In this document: in pieces, positions 21,016 through 32,306 of the stretch
Layout of the letters: each line of letters opens with the position of its first letter
How positions within the stretch are numbered: the stretch's first letter is position 1
Source: Echiichthys vipera
Lineage: Eukaryota; Chordata; Actinopteri; Perciformes; Trachinidae
NCBI GenBank assembly: GCA_963691815.1
Contig: OY829668.1
Location: 15,181,643-15,245,642 of the forward strand
Direction: 5' to 3'
DNA: 64,000 bases
The notes under the pieces: generated by a model
What the model saw: the letters and a program-made list of their open reading frames with translations, nothing else
What the model was told of the DNA's origin: nothing
Database searches by the model: none
Program-made: the position numbers and the translations under genes

Positions 21016-21089
21016 GGCGCTGTGGCTTAGTTGGTCAAAGTGCCTGTCTAATAAACAGGAGATCCTGGGTCTAAATCCCAGCAGTGCCT
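21016..21089 (+). tRNA. tRNA with anticodon AAT, copy 53 (type f)
   Basis: Loop CTAATAA; stems pair. Confidence 0.5.
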
Positions 21090-21424
21090 GGCTGTTGTTT
21101 AGAGTAAAGGCACTCCAACTCCCCCAATTCAGGTTGTCTTCAATCAGCTTCACCTGTGTCTGAAACCACACACAAAAGTCATGTCACTGGGTGTTTGTGT
21201 ACACCTACACTGCAACACAGCGACAAGTTAAAGTGTCCTGTGAAATCTCCTTCCAAACAAATGTCCCACTTATGTTAAGCTTGCCTCAATAATACTCAAT
21301 GAGTTGTTCCTTGAAGTTGAATCCATTTTGTCCCCAAAAACTATTTGCTAAGCTTTAATACGTTGAATCAACTAATGTTTACAAGCTTCTTGTTTTTTTG
21401 CAACAGGGAGATACAGATGTAGGA

Positions 21425-21497
21425 GGTGCTGGGCTTAGTTGGTCAAAGTGCCTGTCTTGTAAGCAGGAGATCCTGGGTCCAATTCCCAGCAGTGCCT
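21425..21497 (+). tRNA. tRNA-Thr(TGT)-like, T8 deleted, copy 54 (type g)
   Basis: T8 missing; 3' anticodon strand GCAGG (T31-G39 wobble). Confidence 0.43.
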
Positions 21498-21821
21498 TGT
21501 AATCTTTAGACTAAAGGCACTCCAACTCCCCCAATTCAGGTTGTCTTCAATCAGCTTCACCTGTGTCTGAAACCACACTCAAAAGTCATGTCACTGGGTG
21601 TTTGTGTACACCTACAGTGACAAGTAAAAGTGTCCTGTGAAATCTCCTTCCAAACAAATGTCCCACTTATGTTAAGTTTGCCTCAATATTACTCAATGAG
21701 TTGTTCCTTAAAGTTGAATCCATTTTGTCCTCAAAAACTATTTGCTAAGCTTTAATACGTTGAATCAACTAATGTTTACAAGCTTCTTGTTTTTTTGCAA
21801 CAGGGAGATACAGCTGTAGGA

Positions 21822-21895
21822 GGCGCTGTGGCTTAGTTGGTCAAAGTGCTTGTCTAGTAAACAGGAGATCCTGGGTCTAAATCCCAGCAGTGCCT
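21822..21895 (+). tRNA. tRNA-Thr(AGT)-like, copy 55 (type h)
   Basis: CTTGT strand; otherwise paired. Confidence 0.53.
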
Positions 21896-22220
21896 GGCTG
21901 TTGTTTAGAGTAAAGGCACTCCAACTCCCCCAACTCAGGTTGTCTTCAATCAGCTTCACCTGTGTCTGAAACCGCATACTAAAGTCATGTCACTGGGTGT
22001 TTGTGTACACCTACAGTGACAAGTAAAAGTGTCCTGTGAAATCTCCTTCTAAACAAATGTCACACTTATGTTAAGTTTGCCTCAATAATACTCAATGAGT
22101 TGTCCCTTGAAGTTGAATCCATTTTGTCCCCAAAAACTATTTGCTAAGCTTTAATACGTTGAATCAACTAATGTTTACAAGCTTCTTGTTTTTTTGCAAG
22201 AGGGAGATACAGCTGTAGGA

Positions 22221-22294
22221 GGCGCTGTGGCTTAGTTGGTCAAAGTGCCTGTCTAGTAAACAGGAGATCCTGGGTCTAAATCCCAGCAGTGCCT
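22221..22294 (+). tRNA. tRNA-Thr(AGT)-like, copy 56 (type a)
   Basis: All stems pair; T-loop TCTAAAT. Confidence 0.56.
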
Positions 22295-22629
22295 GGCTGT
22301 TGTTTAGAGTAAAGGCACTCCAACTCCCCCAACTCAGGTTGTCTTCAATCAGCTTCACCTGTGTCTGAAACCGCATACTAAAGTCATGTCACTGGGTGTT
22401 TGTGTACACCTACAATGCAACACAGCGACAAGTTAAAGTGTCCTGTGAAATCTCCTTCCAAACAAATGTCCCACTTATGTTAAGCTTGCCTCAATAATAC
22501 TCAATGAGTTGTTCCTTGAAGTTGAATCCATTTTGTCCCCAAAAACTATTTGCTAAGCTTTAATACGTTGAATCAACTAATGTTTACAAGCTTCTTGTTT
22601 TTTTGCAACAGGGAGATACAGCTGTAGGA

Positions 22630-22702
22630 GGTGCTGGGCTTAGTTGGTCAAAGTGCCTGTCTTGTAAACAGGAGATCCTGGGTCCAATTCCCAGTAGTGC
22701 CT
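22630..22702 (+). tRNA. tRNA-Thr(TGT)-like, T8 deleted, copy 57 (type b)
   Basis: T8 missing; TAGTGCC acceptor as copy 44. Confidence 0.44.
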
Positions 22703-23027
22703 TGTAATCTTTAGACTAAAGGCACTCCAACTCCCCCAATTCAGGTTGTCTTCAATCAGCTTCACCTGTGTCTGAAACCACACTCAAAAGTCATGTCACT
22801 GGGTGTTTGTGTACACCTACAGTGACAAGTAAAAGTGTCCTAAGGAAATCTCCTTCCAAACAAATGTCACACTTATGTTAAGTTTGCCTCAATATTACTC
22901 AATGAGTTGTTCCTTATAGTTGAATCCATTTTGTCCCCAAAAACTATTTGCTAAGCTTTAATACATTGAATCAACTAATGTTTACAAGCTTCTTGTTTTT
23001 TTGAAACAGGGCGATAAAGATGTAGGA

Positions 23028-23101
23028 GGCGCTGTGGCTTAGTTGGTCAAAGTGCCTGTCTTGTAAACAGGAGATCCTTGGTCCAAATCCCAGCAGTGCC
23101 T
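23028..23101 (+). tRNA. tRNA-Thr(TGT)-like, copy 58 (type c)
   Basis: T-stem CTTGG mismatch. Followed by type e; type d is missing. Confidence 0.46.
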
Positions 23102-23425
23102 GCTTGTTCTTTAGAATAAAGGCACTCCAACTCCCCCATTTCAGGTTGTCTTCAATCAGCTTCACCCGTGTCTGAAACCACACTCAAAAGTCATGTCACT
23201 GGGTGTTTGTGTACACCTACAGTGAAAAGTAAGTGTCCTAAGGAAATCTCCTTCCAAACAAATGTCCCACTTATGTTAAGTTTGCCTCAATATTACTCAA
23301 TGAGTTGTTCCTTATAGTTGAATCCATTTTGTCCCCAAAAACTATTTGCTAAGTTTTAATACGTTGAATCAACTAATGTTTACAATCTTCTTGTTTTTTT
23401 GCAAGAGCGAGATACAGCTGTAGGA

Positions 23426-23499
23426 GGCGCTGTGGATTAGTTGGTTAAAGTGCCTGTCTAGTCAACAGAATATCCTGGGTCTAAATCCCAGCAGTGCCT
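23426..23499 (+). tRNA. tRNA-Thr(AGT)-like, copy 59 (type e)
   Basis: GATT D-stem and GTCAACAGAAT changes. Confidence 0.42.
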
Positions 23500-23834
23500 G
23501 GCTGTTGTTTAGAGTAAAGGCACTCCAACACCCCCAATTCAGGTTGTCTTCAATCAGCTTCACCTGTGTCTGAAACCGCACACTAAAGTCATGTCACTGG
23601 GTGTTTGTGTACACCTACACTGCAACACAGCGACAAGTTAAAGTGTCCTGTGAAATCTCCTTCCAAACAAATGTCCCACTTATGTTAAGTTCGCCTCAAT
23701 AATACTCAATGAGTTGTCCCTTGAAGTTGAATCCATTTTGTCCTCAAAAACTATTTGCTAAGCTTTAATACGTTGAATAAACTAATGTTTACAAGCTTCT
23801 TGTTTTTTTGCAAGAGGGAGATACAGCTGTAGGA

Positions 23835-23908
23835 GGCGCTGTGGCTTAGTTGGTCAAAGTGCCTGTCTAATAAACAGGAGATCCTGGGTCTAAATCCCAG
23901 CAGTGCCT
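23835..23908 (+). tRNA. tRNA with anticodon AAT, copy 60 (type f)
   Basis: Loop CTAATAA; stems pair. Confidence 0.5.
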
Positions 23909-24234
23909 GGCTGTTGTTTAGAGTAAAGGCACTCCAACTCCCCCAATTCAGGTTGTCTTCAATCAGCTTCACCTGTGTCTGAAACCACACACAAAAGTCA
24001 TGTCACTGGGTGTTTGTGTACACCTACAGTGACAAGTAAAAGTGTCCTGAGGAAATCTCCTTCCAAACAAATGTCCCACTTATGTTAAGCTTGCCTCAAT
24101 AATACTCAATGAGTTGTTCCTTGAAGTTGAATCCATTTTGTCCCCAAAAACTATTTGCTGAGCTTTAATACGTTGAATCAACTAATGTTTACAAGCTTCT
24201 TGTTTTTTTGCAACAGGGAGATACAGATGTAGGA

Positions 24235-24307
24235 GGTGCTGGGCTTAGTTGGACAAAGTGCCTGTCTTGTAAACAGGAGATCCTGGGTCCAATTCCCAGC
24301 AGTGCCT
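24235..24307 (+). tRNA. tRNA-Thr(TGT)-like, T8 deleted, copy 61 (type g)
   Basis: T8 missing; D-loop GGACA. Confidence 0.43.
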
Positions 24308-24631
24308 TGTAATCTTTAGACTAAAGGCACTCCAACTCCCCCAATTCAGGTTGTCTTCAATCAGCTTCACCTGTGTCTGAAACCACACTCAAAAGTCATG
24401 TCACTGGGTGTTTGTGTACACCTACAGTGACAAGTAAAAGTGTCCTGTGAAATCTCCTTCCAAACAAATGTCCCACTTATGTTAAGTTTGCCTCAATATT
24501 ACTCAATGAGTTGTCCCTTGAAGTTGAATCCATTTTGTCCCCAAAAACTATTTGCTAAGCTTTAATACGTTGAATCAACTAATGTTTACAAGCTTCTTGT
24601 TTTTTTGCAACAGGGAGATACAGCTGTAGGA

Positions 24632-24704
24632 GGTGCTGGGCTTAGTTGGTCAAAGTGCCTGTCTTGTAAACAGGAGATCCTGGGTCCAATTCCCAGTAGT
24701 GCCT
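24632..24704 (+). tRNA. tRNA-Thr(TGT)-like, T8 deleted, copy 62 (type b)
   Basis: T8 missing; TAGTGCC acceptor as copies 44 and 57. Confidence 0.44.
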
Positions 24705-25029
24705 TGTAATCTTTAGACTAAAGGCACTCCAACTCCCCCAATTCAGGTTGTCTTCAATCAGCTTCACCTGTGTCTGAAACCACACTCAAAAGTCATGTCA
24801 CTGGGTGTTTGTGTACACCTACAGTGACAAGTAAAAGTGTCCTAAGGAAATCTCCTTCCAAACAAATGTCACACTTATGTTAAGTTTGCCTCAATATTAC
24901 TCAATGAGTTGTTCCTTATAGTTGAATCCATTTTGTCCCCAAAAACTATTTGCTAAGCTTTAATACGTTGAATCAACTAATGTTTACAAGCTTCTTGTTT
25001 TTTTGAAACAGGGCGATAAAGATGTAGGA

Positions 25030-25103
25030 GGCGCTGTGGCTTAGTTGGTCAAAGTGCCTGTCTTTTAAACAGGAGATCCTTGGTCCAAATCCCAGCAGTG
25101 CCT
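25030..25103 (+). tRNA. tRNA with Lys-type anticodon TTT, copy 63 (type c)
   Basis: Loop CTTTTAA: G36 of TGT changed to T. This creates TTTT at 25,063-25,066 inside the gene, a likely internal stop for RNA polymerase III. T-stem CTTGG mismatch. Confidence 0.42.
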
Positions 25104-25427
25104 GCTTGTTCTTTAGAATAAAGGCACTCCAACTCCCCCATTTCAGGTTGTCTTCAATCAGCTTCACCCGTGTCTGAAACCACACTCAAAAGTCATGTCA
25201 CTGGGTGTTTGTGTACACCTACAGTGAAAAGTAAGTGTCCTAAGGAAATCTCCTTCCAAACAAATGTCCCACTTATGTTAAGTTTGCCTCAATATTACTC
25301 AATGAGTTGTTCCTTATAGTTGAATCCATTTTGTCCCCAAAAACTATTTGCTAAGTTTTAATACGTTGAATCAACTAATGTTTACAAGCTTCTTGTTTTT
25401 TTGCAACAGGGAGATACAGCTGTAGGA

Positions 25428-25500
25428 GGCGCTGTGGCTTAGTTGGTCAAAGTGCCTGTCTAGTAAACAGGAGATCTGGGTCTAAATCCCAGCAGTGCCT
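25428..25500 (+). tRNA. tRNA-Thr(AGT)-like, C48 deleted, copy 64 (type d)
   Basis: 73 nt; linker CAGGTTTTCTTC as in copy 46. Confidence 0.5.
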
Positions 25501-25835
25501 GGCTGTTGTTTAGAGTAAAGGCACTCCAACTCCCCCAATTCAGGTTTTCTTCAAACAGCTTCACCTGTGTCTGAAACCGCACACTAAAGTCATGTCACTG
25601 GGTGTTTGTGTACACCTACACTGTAACATAGCAACAAGTTAAAGTGTCCTGTGAAATCTCCTTCCAAACAAATGTCCCACTTATGTTAAGTTTGCCTCAA
25701 TAATACTCAATGAGTTGTTCCTTGAAGTTGAATCCATTTCGTCCCCATAAACTATTTGCTAAGCTTTAATACATTGAATAAACTAATGTTTACAATCTTC
25801 TTGTTTTTTTGCAAGAGCGAGATACAGCTGTAGGA

Positions 25836-25909
25836 GGCGCTGTGGATTAGTTGGTTAAAGTGCCTGTCTAGTCAACAGAATATCCTGGGTCTAAATCCCA
25901 GCAGTGCCT
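25836..25909 (+). tRNA. tRNA-Thr(AGT)-like, copy 65 (type e)
   Basis: GATT D-stem and GTCAACAGAAT changes. Followed by type h. Confidence 0.42.
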
Positions 25910-26244
25910 GGCTGTTGTTTAGAGTAAAGGCACTCCAACACCCCCAATTCAGGTTGTCTTCAATCAGCTTCACCTGTGTCTGAAACCGCACACTAAAGTC
26001 ATGTCACTGGGTGTTTGTGTACACCTACACTGCAACACAGCGACAAGTTAAAGTGTCCTGTGAAATCTCCTTCCAAACAAATGTCCCACTTATGTTAAGT
26101 TCGCCTCAATAATACTCAATGAGTTGTCCCTTGAAGTTGAATCCATTTTGTCCTCAAAAACTATTTGCTAAGCTTTAATACGTTGAATAAACTAATGTTT
26201 ACAAGCTTCTTGTTTTTTTGCAACAGGGAGATACAGCTGTAGGA

Positions 26245-26318
26245 GGCGCTGTGGCTTAGTTGGTCAAAGTGCTTGTCTAGTAAACAGGAGATCCTGGGTC
26301 TAAATCCCAGCAGTGCCT
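26245..26318 (+). tRNA. tRNA-Thr(AGT)-like, copy 66 (type h)
   Basis: CTTGT strand. The 3' flank reads CTCCCCAAACTC. Confidence 0.53.
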
Positions 26319-26643
26319 GGCTGTTGTTTAGAGTAAAGGCACTCCAACTCCCCAAACTCAGGTTGTCTTCAATCAGCTTCACCTGTGTCTGAAACCGCAT
26401 ACTAAAGTCATGTCACTGGGTGTTTGTGTACACCTACAGTGACAAGTAAAAGTGTCCTGTGAAATCTCCTTCTAAACAAATGTCACACTTATGTTAAGTT
26501 TGCCTCAATAATACTCAATGAGTTGTCCCTTGAAGTTGAATCCATTTTGTCCCCAAAAACTATTTGCTAAGCTTTAATACGTTGAATCAACTAATGTTTA
26601 CAAGCTTCTTGTTTTTTTGCAACAGGGAGATACGGCTGTAGGA

Positions 26644-26717
26644 GGCGCTGTGGCTTAGTTGGTCAAAGTGCCTGTCTAGTAAACAGGAGATCCTGGGTCT
26701 AAATCCCAGCAGTGCCT
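26644..26717 (+). tRNA. tRNA-Thr(AGT)-like, copy 67
   Basis: Matches reference copy 10; preceded by GATACGGCTG. Confidence 0.56.
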
Positions 26718-27052
26718 GGCTGTTGTTTAGAGTAAAGGCACTCCAACTCCCCCAATTCAGGTTGTCTTCAATCAGCTTCACCTGGGTCTGAAACCGCACA
26801 CTAAAGTCATGTCAATGGGTGTTTGTGTACACCTACACTGCAACACAGCGACAAGTTAAAGTGTCCTGTGAAATATCCTTCCAAACAAATGTCCCACTTA
26901 TGTTAAGTTTGCCTCAATAATACTCAATGAGTTGTTCCTTGAAGTTGAATCCATTTTGTCCCCAAAAACTATTTGCTGAGCTTTAATACATTGAATAAAC
27001 TAATGTTTACAATCTTCTTGTTTTTTTGCAAGAGCAAGATACAGCTGTAGGA

Positions 27053-27126
27053 GGCGCTGTGGATTAGTTGGTCAAAGTGCCTGTCTAGTCAACAGAATAT
27101 CCTGGGTCTAAATCCCAGCAGTGCCT
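27053..27126 (+). tRNA. tRNA-Thr(AGT)-like, copy 68
   Basis: GATT D-stem and GTCAACAGAAT changes; T-stem intact. Confidence 0.44.
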
Positions 27127-27461
27127 GGCTGTTGTTTAGAGTAAAGGCACTCCAACTCCCCCAATTCAGGTTGTCTTCAATCAGCTTCACCTGTGTCTGA
27201 AACCGCACACTAAAGTCATGTCACTGGGTGTTTGTGTACACCTACACTGCAACAAAGCGATAAGTTAAAGTGTCCTGTGAAATCTCCTTCCAAACAAATG
27301 TCCCACTTATGTTAAGTTTGCCTCAATAATACTCAATGAGTTGTTCCTTGAAGTTGAATCCATTTTGTCCCCAAAAACTATTTGCTAAGCTTTAATACGT
27401 TGAATCAACTAATGTTTACAAGCTTCTTGTTTTTTTGCAACAGGGAGATGCAGCTGTAGGA

Positions 27462-27535
27462 GGCGCTGTGGCTTAGTTGGTCAAAGTGCCTGTCTTGTAA
27501 ACAGGAGATCCTGGGTCCAAATCCCAGCAGTGCCT
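27462..27535 (+). tRNA. tRNA-Thr(TGT)-like, copy 69
   Basis: All stems pair; T-loop TCCAAAT; TTTT about 44 nt downstream. Confidence 0.6.
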
Positions 27536-27860
27536 TGTGTTCTTTAGACTAAAGGCACTCCAACTCCCCCAATTCAGGTTTTCTTCAATCAGCTTCACCT
27601 GTGTCTGAAACCACACTCAAAAGTCATGTCACTGGGTGTTTGTGTACACCTACAGTGACAAGTAAAAGTGTCCTAAGGAAATCTCCTTCCAAACAAATGT
27701 CCCACTTATGTTAAGTTTGCCTCAATATTACTCAATGAGTTGTTCCTTATAGTTGAATCCATTTTGTCCCCAAAAACTATTTGCTAAGCTTTAATACGTT
27801 GAATCAACTAATGTTTACAAGCTTCTTGTTTTTTTGAAACAGGGAGATAAAGCTGTAGGA

Positions 27861-27934
27861 GGCGCTGTGGCTTAGTTGGTCAAAGTGCCTGTCTTGTAAA
27901 CAGGAGATCCTGGGTCGAAATCCCAGCAGTGCCT
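27861..27934 (+). tRNA. tRNA-Thr(TGT)-like, copy 70
   Basis: All stems pair. T-loop TCGAAAT, unique in the window. Confidence 0.57.
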
Positions 27935-28258
27935 GCTTGTTCTTTAGAATAAAGGCACTCCAACTCCCCCATTTCAGGTTGTCTTCAATCAGCTTCACCC
28001 GTGTCTGAAACCACACTCATAAGTCATGTCACTGGGTGTTTGTGTACACCTACAGTGAAAAGTAAGTGTCCTAAGAAAATCTCCTTCCAAACAAATGTCC
28101 CACTTATGTTAAGTTTGCCTCAATATTACTCAATGAGTTGTTCCTTATAGTTGAATCCATTTTGTCCCCAAAAACTATTTGCTAAGTTTTAATACGTTGA
28201 ATCAACTAATGTTTACAAGCTTCTTGTTTTTTTGCAACAGGGAGATACAGCTGTAGGA

Positions 28259-28332
28259 GGCGCTGTGGCTTAGTTGGTCAAAGTGCCTGTCTAGTAAACA
28301 GGAGATCCTGGGTCTAAATCCCAGCAGTGCCT
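28259..28332 (+). tRNA. tRNA-Thr(AGT)-like, copy 71
   Basis: Matches reference copy 10. Confidence 0.56.
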
Positions 28333-28667
28333 GGCTGTTGTTTAGAGTAAAGGCACTCCAACTCCCCCAATTCAGGTTGTCTTCAAACAGCTTCACCTGT
28401 GTCATAAACCGCACACTAAAGTCATGTCACTGGGTGTTTGTGTACATCTACACTGTAACAGAGCGACAAGTTAAAGTGTCCTGTGAAATCTCCTTCCAAA
28501 CAAATGTCCCACTTATGTTAAGTTTGCCTCAATAATACTCAATGAGTTGTTCCTTGAAGTTGAATCCATTTCGTCCCCATAAACTATTTGCTAAGCTTTA
28601 ATACATTGAATAAACTAATGTTTACAATCTTCTTGTTTTTTTGCAAGAGCAAGATACAGCTGTAGGA

Positions 28668-28741
28668 GGCGCTGTGGATTAGTTGGTCAAAGTGCCTGTC
28701 TAGTCAACAGAATATCCTGGTTCTAAATCCCAGCAGTGCCT
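28668..28741 (+). tRNA. tRNA-Thr(AGT)-like, degraded, copy 72
   Basis: GATT D-stem, GTCAACAGAAT, T-stem CTGGT, as copy 26. Confidence 0.4.
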
Positions 28742-29076
28742 GGCTGTTGTTTAGAGTAAAGGCACTCCAACTCCCCCAATTCAGGTTGTCTTCAATCAGC
28801 TTCACCTGTGTCTGAAACCGCACACTAAAGTCATGTCACTGGGTGTTTGTGTACACCTACACTGCAACACAGCGACAAGTTAAAGTGTCCTGTGAAATCT
28901 CCTTCCAAACAAATGTCCCACTTATGTTAAGTTCGCCTCAATAATACTCAAGGAGTTGTCCCTTGAAGTTGAATCCATTTTGTCCTCAAAAACTATTTGC
29001 TAAGCTTTAATACGTTGAATAAACTAATGTTTACAAGCTTCTTGTTTTTTTGCAAGAGGGAGATACAGCTGTAGGA

Positions 29077-29150
29077 GGCGCTGTGGCTTAGTTGGTCAAA
29101 GTGCCTGTCTAGTAAACAGGAGATCCTGGGTCTAAATCCCAGCAGTGCCT
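29077..29150 (+). tRNA. tRNA-Thr(AGT)-like, copy 73
   Basis: Type a-like; all stems pair. Confidence 0.56.
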
Positions 29151-29485
29151 GGCTGTTGTTTAGAGTAAAGGCACTCCAACTCCCCCAACTCAGGTTGTCT
29201 TCAATCAGCTTCACCTGTGTCTGAAACCGCATACTAAAGTCATGTCACTGGGTGTTTGTGTACACCTACACTGCAACACAGCGACAAGTTAAAGTGTCCT
29301 GTGAAATCTCCTTCCAAACAAATGTCCCACTTATGTTAAGCTTGCCTCAATAATACTCAATGAGTTGTTCCTTGAAGTTGAATCCATTTTGTCCCCAAAA
29401 ACTATTTGCTAAGCTTTAATACGTTGAATCAACTAATGTTTACAAGCTTCTTGTTTTTTTGCAACAGGGAGATACAGCTGTAGGA

Positions 29486-29558
29486 GGTGCTGGGCTTAGT
29501 TGGTCAAAGTGCCTGTCTTGTAAACAGGAGATCCTGGGTCTAAATCCCAGCAGTGCCT
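29486..29558 (+). tRNA. tRNA-Thr(TGT)-like, T8 deleted, hybrid, copy 74
   Basis: 5' half is type b (T8 missing, TGT), 3' half is the AGT class (T-loop TCTAAAT, GGCTGTTG flank). Confidence 0.44.
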
Positions 29559-29884
29559 GGCTGTTGTTTAGAGTAAAGGCACTCCAACTCCCCCAATTCA
29601 GGTTGTCTTCAATCAGCTTCACCTGTGTCTGAAACCACACTCAAAAGTCATGTCACTGGGTGTTTGTGTACACCTACAGTGACAAGTAAAAGTGTCCTAA
29701 GAAAATCTCCTTCCAAACAAATGTCCCACTTATGTTAAGTTTGCCTCAATATTACTCAATGAGTTGTTCCTTATAGTTGAATCCATTTTGTCCCCAAAAA
29801 CTATTTGCTAAGTTTTAATACGTTGAATCAACTAATGTTTACAAGCTTCTTGTTTTTTTGCAACAGGGAGATACAGCTGTAGGA

Positions 29885-29958
29885 GGCGCTGTGGCTTAGT
29901 TGGTCAAAGTGCCTGTCTAGTAAACAGGAGATCCTGGGTCTAAATCCCAGCAGTGCCT
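29885..29958 (+). tRNA. tRNA-Thr(AGT)-like, copy 75
   Basis: Type d-like flank (CTTCAAACAGC) but C48 present. Confidence 0.56.
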
Positions 29959-30293
29959 GGCTGTTGTTTAGAGTAAAGGCACTCCAACTCCCCCAATTCA
30001 GGTTGTCTTCAAACAGCTTCACCTGTGTCTGAAACCGCACACTAAAGTCATGTCACTGGGTGTTTGTGTACACCTACACTGTAACATAGCAACAAGTTAA
30101 AGTGTCCTGTGAAATCTCCTTCCAAACAAATGTCCCACTTATGTTAAGTTTGCCTCAATAATACTCAATGAGTTGTTCCTTGAAGTTGAATCCATTTCGT
30201 CCCCATAAACTATTTGCTAAGCTTTAATACATTGAATAAACTAATGTTTACAATCTTCTTGTTTTTTTGCAAGAGCGAGATACAGCTGTAGGA

Positions 30294-30367
30294 GGCGCTG
30301 TGGATTAGTTGGTTAAAGTGCCTGTCTAGTCAACAGAATATCCTGGGTCTAAATCCCAGCAGTGCCT
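30294..30367 (+). tRNA. tRNA-Thr(AGT)-like, copy 76 (type e)
   Basis: GATT D-stem and GTCAACAGAAT changes. Confidence 0.42.
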
Positions 30368-30702
30368 GGCTGTTGTTTAGAGTAAAGGCACTCCAACACC
30401 CCCAATTCAGGTTGTCTTCAATCAGCTTCACCTGTGTCTGAAACCGCACACTAAAGTCATGTCACTGGGTGTTTGTGTACACCTACACTGCAACACAGCG
30501 ACAAGTTAAAGTGTCCTGTGAAATCTCCTTCCAAACAAATGTCCCACTTATGTTAAGTTCGCCTCAATAATACTCAATGAGTTGTCCCTTGAAGTTGAAT
30601 CCATTTTGTCCTCAAAAACTATTTGCTAAGCTTTAATACGTTGAATAAACTAATGTTTACAAGCTTCTTGTTTTTTTGCAAGAGGGAGATACAGCTGTAG
30701 GA

Positions 30703-30776
30703 GGCGCTGTGGCTTAGTTGGTCAAAGTGCCTGTCTAATAAACAGGAGATCCTGGGTCTAAATCCCAGCAGTGCCT
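30703..30776 (+). tRNA. tRNA with anticodon AAT, copy 77 (type f)
   Basis: Loop CTAATAA; stems pair. Confidence 0.5.
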
Positions 30777-31101
30777 GGCTGTTGTTTAGAGTAAAGGCAC
30801 TCCAACTCCCCCAATTCAGGTTGTCTTCAATCAGCTTCACCTGTGTCTGAAACCACACACAAAAGTCATGTCACTGGGTGTTTGTGTACACCTACAGTGA
30901 CAAGTAAAAGTGTCCTGTGAAATCTCCTTCCAAACAAATGTCACACTTATGTTAAGTTTGCCTCAATATTACTCAATGAGTTGTTCCTTAAAGTTGAATC
31001 CATTTTGTCCTCAAAAACTATTTGCTAAGCTTTAATACGTTGAATCAACTAATGTTTACAAGCTTCTTGTTTTTTTGCAACAGGGAGATACAGCTGTAGG
31101 A

Positions 31102-31175
31102 GGCGCTGTGGCTTAGTTGGTCAAAGTGCCTGTCTAGTAAACAGGAGATCCTGGGTCTAAATCCCAGCAGTGCCT
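31102..31175 (+). tRNA. tRNA-Thr(AGT)-like, copy 78
   Basis: All stems pair; T-loop TCTAAAT. Confidence 0.56.
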
Positions 31176-31499
31176 GGCTGTTGTTTAGAGTAAAGGCACT
31201 CCAACTCCCCCAACTCAGGTGGTCTTCAATCAGCTTCACCTGTGTCTGAAACCGCATACTAAAGTCATGTCACTGGGTGTTTGTGTACACCTACAGTGAA
31301 AAGTAAGTGTCCTAAGGAAATCTCCTTCCAAACAAATGTCCCACTTATGTTAAGTTTGCCTCAATATTACTCAATGAGTTGTTCCTTATAGTTGAATCCA
31401 TTTTGTCCCCAAAAACTATTTGCTAAGCTTTAATACGTTAAATCAACTAATATTTACGAGCTTCTTGTTGTTTTGCAACAGGGAGATACACCTGTAGGA

Positions 31500-31573
31500 G
31501 GCGCTGTGGCTTAGTTGGTCAAAGTGCCTGTCTAATAAACAGGAGATCCTGGGTCCGAATCCCAGCAGTGCCT
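31500..31573 (+). tRNA. tRNA with anticodon AAT and best-kept T-loop, copy 79
   Basis: Loop CTAATAA on a TGT-type body. T-loop TCCGAAT keeps C56, G57 and A58, the closest to canonical TTCGAAT among the 158. Upstream poly-T is interrupted (TTGTTGTTTTG). Confidence 0.52.
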
Positions 31574-31897
31574 GCTTGTTCTTTAGAATAAAGGCACTCC
31601 AACTCCCCCATTTCAGGTTGTCTTCTATCAGCTTCACCCGTATCTGAAACCACACTCAAAAGTCATGTCACTGGGTGTTTGTGTACACCTACAGTGAAAA
31701 GTAAGTGTCCTAAGGAAATCTCCTTCCAAACAAATGTCCCACTTATGTTAAGTTTGCCTCAATATTACTCAATGAGTTGTTCCTTATAGTTGAATCCATT
31801 TTGTCCCCAAAAACTATTTGCTAAGTTTTAATACGTTGAATCAACTAATGTTTACAAGCTTCTTGTTTTTTTGCAACAGGGAGATACAGCTGTAGGA

Positions 31898-31971
31898 GGC
31901 GCTGTGGCTTAGTTGGTCAAAGTGCCTGTCTAGTAAACAGGAGATCCTGGGTCTAAATCCCAGCAGTGCCT
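31898..31971 (+). tRNA. tRNA-Thr(AGT)-like, copy 80
   Basis: Matches reference copy 10; first monomer of the 3,217-bp repeat. Confidence 0.56.
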
Positions 31972-32306
31972 GGCTGTTGTTTAGAGTAAAGGCACTCCAA
32001 CTCCCCCAATTCAGGTTGTCTTCAAACAGCTTAACCTGTGTCTGAAACCGCACACTAAAGTCATGTCACTGGGTGTTTGTGTACACCTACACTGTAACAG
32101 AGCAACAAGTTAAAGTGTCCTGTGAAATCTCCTTCCAAACAAATGTCCCACTTATGTTAAGCTTGCCTCAATAATACTCAATGAGTTGTTCCTTGAAGTT
32201 GAATCCATTTCATCCCCATAAACTATTTGCTAAGCTTTAATACATTGAATAAACTAATGTTTACAATCTTCTTGTTTTTTTGCAAGAGCGAGATACAGCT
32301 GTAGGA

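Larger units (their letters stand above)
19403..22220 (+). repeat. Higher-order repeat, copy 4 (lacks e)
   Basis: Order a-b-c-d-f-g-h. Its first part carries the marks of copy 2 (offset 5,648 bp); from type f on the offset to copies 2 and 3 is 5,239 bp. Confidence 0.8.
22221..24631 (+). repeat. Higher-order repeat, copy 5 (lacks d, h)
   Basis: Order a-b-c-e-f-g. Carries the marks of copy 3, including TAGTGCC in type b. Confidence 0.8.
24632..26643 (+). repeat. Higher-order repeat, copy 6 (b-c-d-e-h)
   Basis: Lacks a, f and g; contains the TTT-anticodon type c copy. Confidence 0.78.
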
